Source: Endobugula sp047636495 (GTDB lineage Bacteria; Pseudomonadota; Gammaproteobacteria; Pseudomonadales; Cellvibrionaceae). From it: a stretch of DNA of 64,000 nt. The position numbers and the translations under genes were made by a program. Positions 63,499 to 64,000 of the stretch are shown here, one piece after another; position 1 is the first letter of the stretch, and every line of letters starts with the position of its first letter. The notes beneath the pieces were generated by a model that saw only the letters and a program-made list of their open reading frames with translations, was not told the origin of the DNA and made no database searches. The DNA lies in assembly GCA_047636495.1 (NCBI GenBank), contig JBLILH010000005.1, positions 1-64,000 of the forward strand, given 5' to 3'.

Positions 63499-64000
63499 TT
63501 GTCTGCCCTCGATCCCCATAATATTACCGATGCCGTATCACACTACCGTGCTTTGCTTGATGATGTAACGACCAAAGATCATTTTCGTTTGTCTCGTCAG
63601 TGGCGCACGGTTGTAGGCAGCAAGAACCAAGACAATAATATTCAGCAAAAAAATAACCAGAAAACACACAATGAGCAAAACACACTAGTAGAAAATGCAC
63701 ATTGGCAGGCGCTGACCGCTAAAATAGATGCATCACATACGCGGGTTCAGCAACGACGTAATGCTTTGCCAGAGGTGACCTATCCCGATGATTTACCTAT
63801 TAGCGAAAAGCGCGACCTGATTGCTGAAACGATTGCACTGCATCAGGTGGTGGTGTTAACGGGTGAAACAGGTTCGGGGAAAACCACGCAGCTACCTAAA
63901 ATTTGTTTGTCGATTGGGCGCGGTGTGCGCGGCATGATTGGCCATACCCAACCGCGACGTATTGCGGCGCGTACGGTCGCCACGCGTATTGCTGAAGAGC
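63499..64000 (+). CDS. hrpA: ATP-dependent RNA helicase HrpA, N-terminal part (runs off right edge)
   Basis: TTG 63499 with AGGTGAG seven bases upstream opens a frame that stays open to the window end (~167 codons). The N-terminal part includes YRALLDDVTTKDHFRLSRQW and an Asn/Gln-rich insert (NQDNNIQQKNNQKTHNEQN). Then come LPEVTYPDDLPISEKRD, Walker A VVVLTGETGSGKTTQLPKIC and motif Ia HTQPRRIAARTVATRIAEE, as in DEAH-box HrpA. The rest lies outside the window. HrpA is a 3'-5' helicase for RNA and stalled ribosomes. Confidence 0.93.
   Translation, partial: MSALDPHNITDAVSHYRALLDDVTTKDHFRLSRQWRTVVGSKNQDNNIQQKNNQKTHNEQNTLVENAHWQALTAKIDASHTRVQQRRNALPEVTYPDDLPISEKRDLIAETIALHQVVVLTGETGSGKTTQLPKICLSIGRGVRGMIGHTQPRRIAARTVATRIAEE

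Noticed and set aside
1..64000. CRISPR array, tRNA or rRNA genes
   Set aside because: No regularly spaced direct repeats with unique spacers and no tRNA-like cloverleaf or rRNA segment was recognised by reading; a dedicated scan would be needed to exclude a missed tRNA.

Overview
The window looks like part of a gammaproteobacterial chromosome of moderate GC (judged by eye, not computed). The main clues are a lolCDE lipoprotein-release operon, the ybbAP/tesA divergent pair, the yafS-rnhA-dnaQ order, pepN, nadK, recQ, putP and the start of hrpA at the right edge. A class III polyhydroxyalkanoate (PHA) gene set and an ornithine-lipid-type acyltransferase pair point to an environmental, possibly marine or host-associated, lineage. 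The species cannot be named from the sequence alone.

Layout. 1-0.2 kb is the edge of an insertion sequence. 0.26-12.6 kb is ordinary chromosome: a solute-binding protein, a PLP enzyme, DUF1853, nadK, a metallophosphoesterase, yeaC, pepN, yafS-rnhA-dnaQ, a decayed alcohol dehydrogenase and a patatin. 12.9-20 kb is a PHA storage region on the minus strand (phaR, DUF6489, phaE, phaC, CoA-transferase, hydrolase), plus a separate phasin gene with repeated TGCAnTGCAGCA boxes that are candidate PhaR operators. 20-33.3 kb holds thrE-like, pilZ, lolCDE, DUF2062, a four-gene lipid-type operon (DinB-like, ATP-grasp, OlsB-like, OlsA-like) and recQ. 33.4-36.5 kb is a graveyard: pieces of a circularly permuted ATP-grasp gene, a transglutaminase gene and an IS66 transposase, around one intact glutaredoxin gene.

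36.5-47.8 kb is the most interesting part: an all-plus-strand envelope gene cluster. It encodes a periplasmic von Willebrand A (vWA) protein with an acidic cytoplasmic tail, a small secreted protein, a lipoprotein, a membrane-anchored TPR/PEGA-like protein, a membrane-anchored PEGA-repeat protein with a cysteine-free formylglycine-enzyme fold, a 38-residue membrane peptide, a MotA/TolQ/ExbB-type channel, and two vWA proteins. The single N-terminal helix of each of those two carries the F-L-D-[VI] signature of ExbD/TolR. I read the set as a possible proton-motive-force-driven envelope machine in which vWA domains replace the usual peptidoglycan-binding or TonB-contact domain. A degraded third vWA copy lies just downstream.

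49.5-64 kb has putP, ybbP-ybbA/tesA, a broken chemotaxis receptor containing a transposon-like repeat, an Asp/Glu racemase, a cupin/AraC divergent pair, an ABC exporter, a broken secreted-protein gene and hrpA (partial).

Two genome-scale signals recur. Many accessory genes are broken by stops and frameshifts while core genes are intact. A MITE-like repeat with CTGTCYCGTTAACTT inverted ends occurs in three clear copies and one degenerate copy, one of them inside the vWA cluster and one inside the chemotaxis pseudogene.
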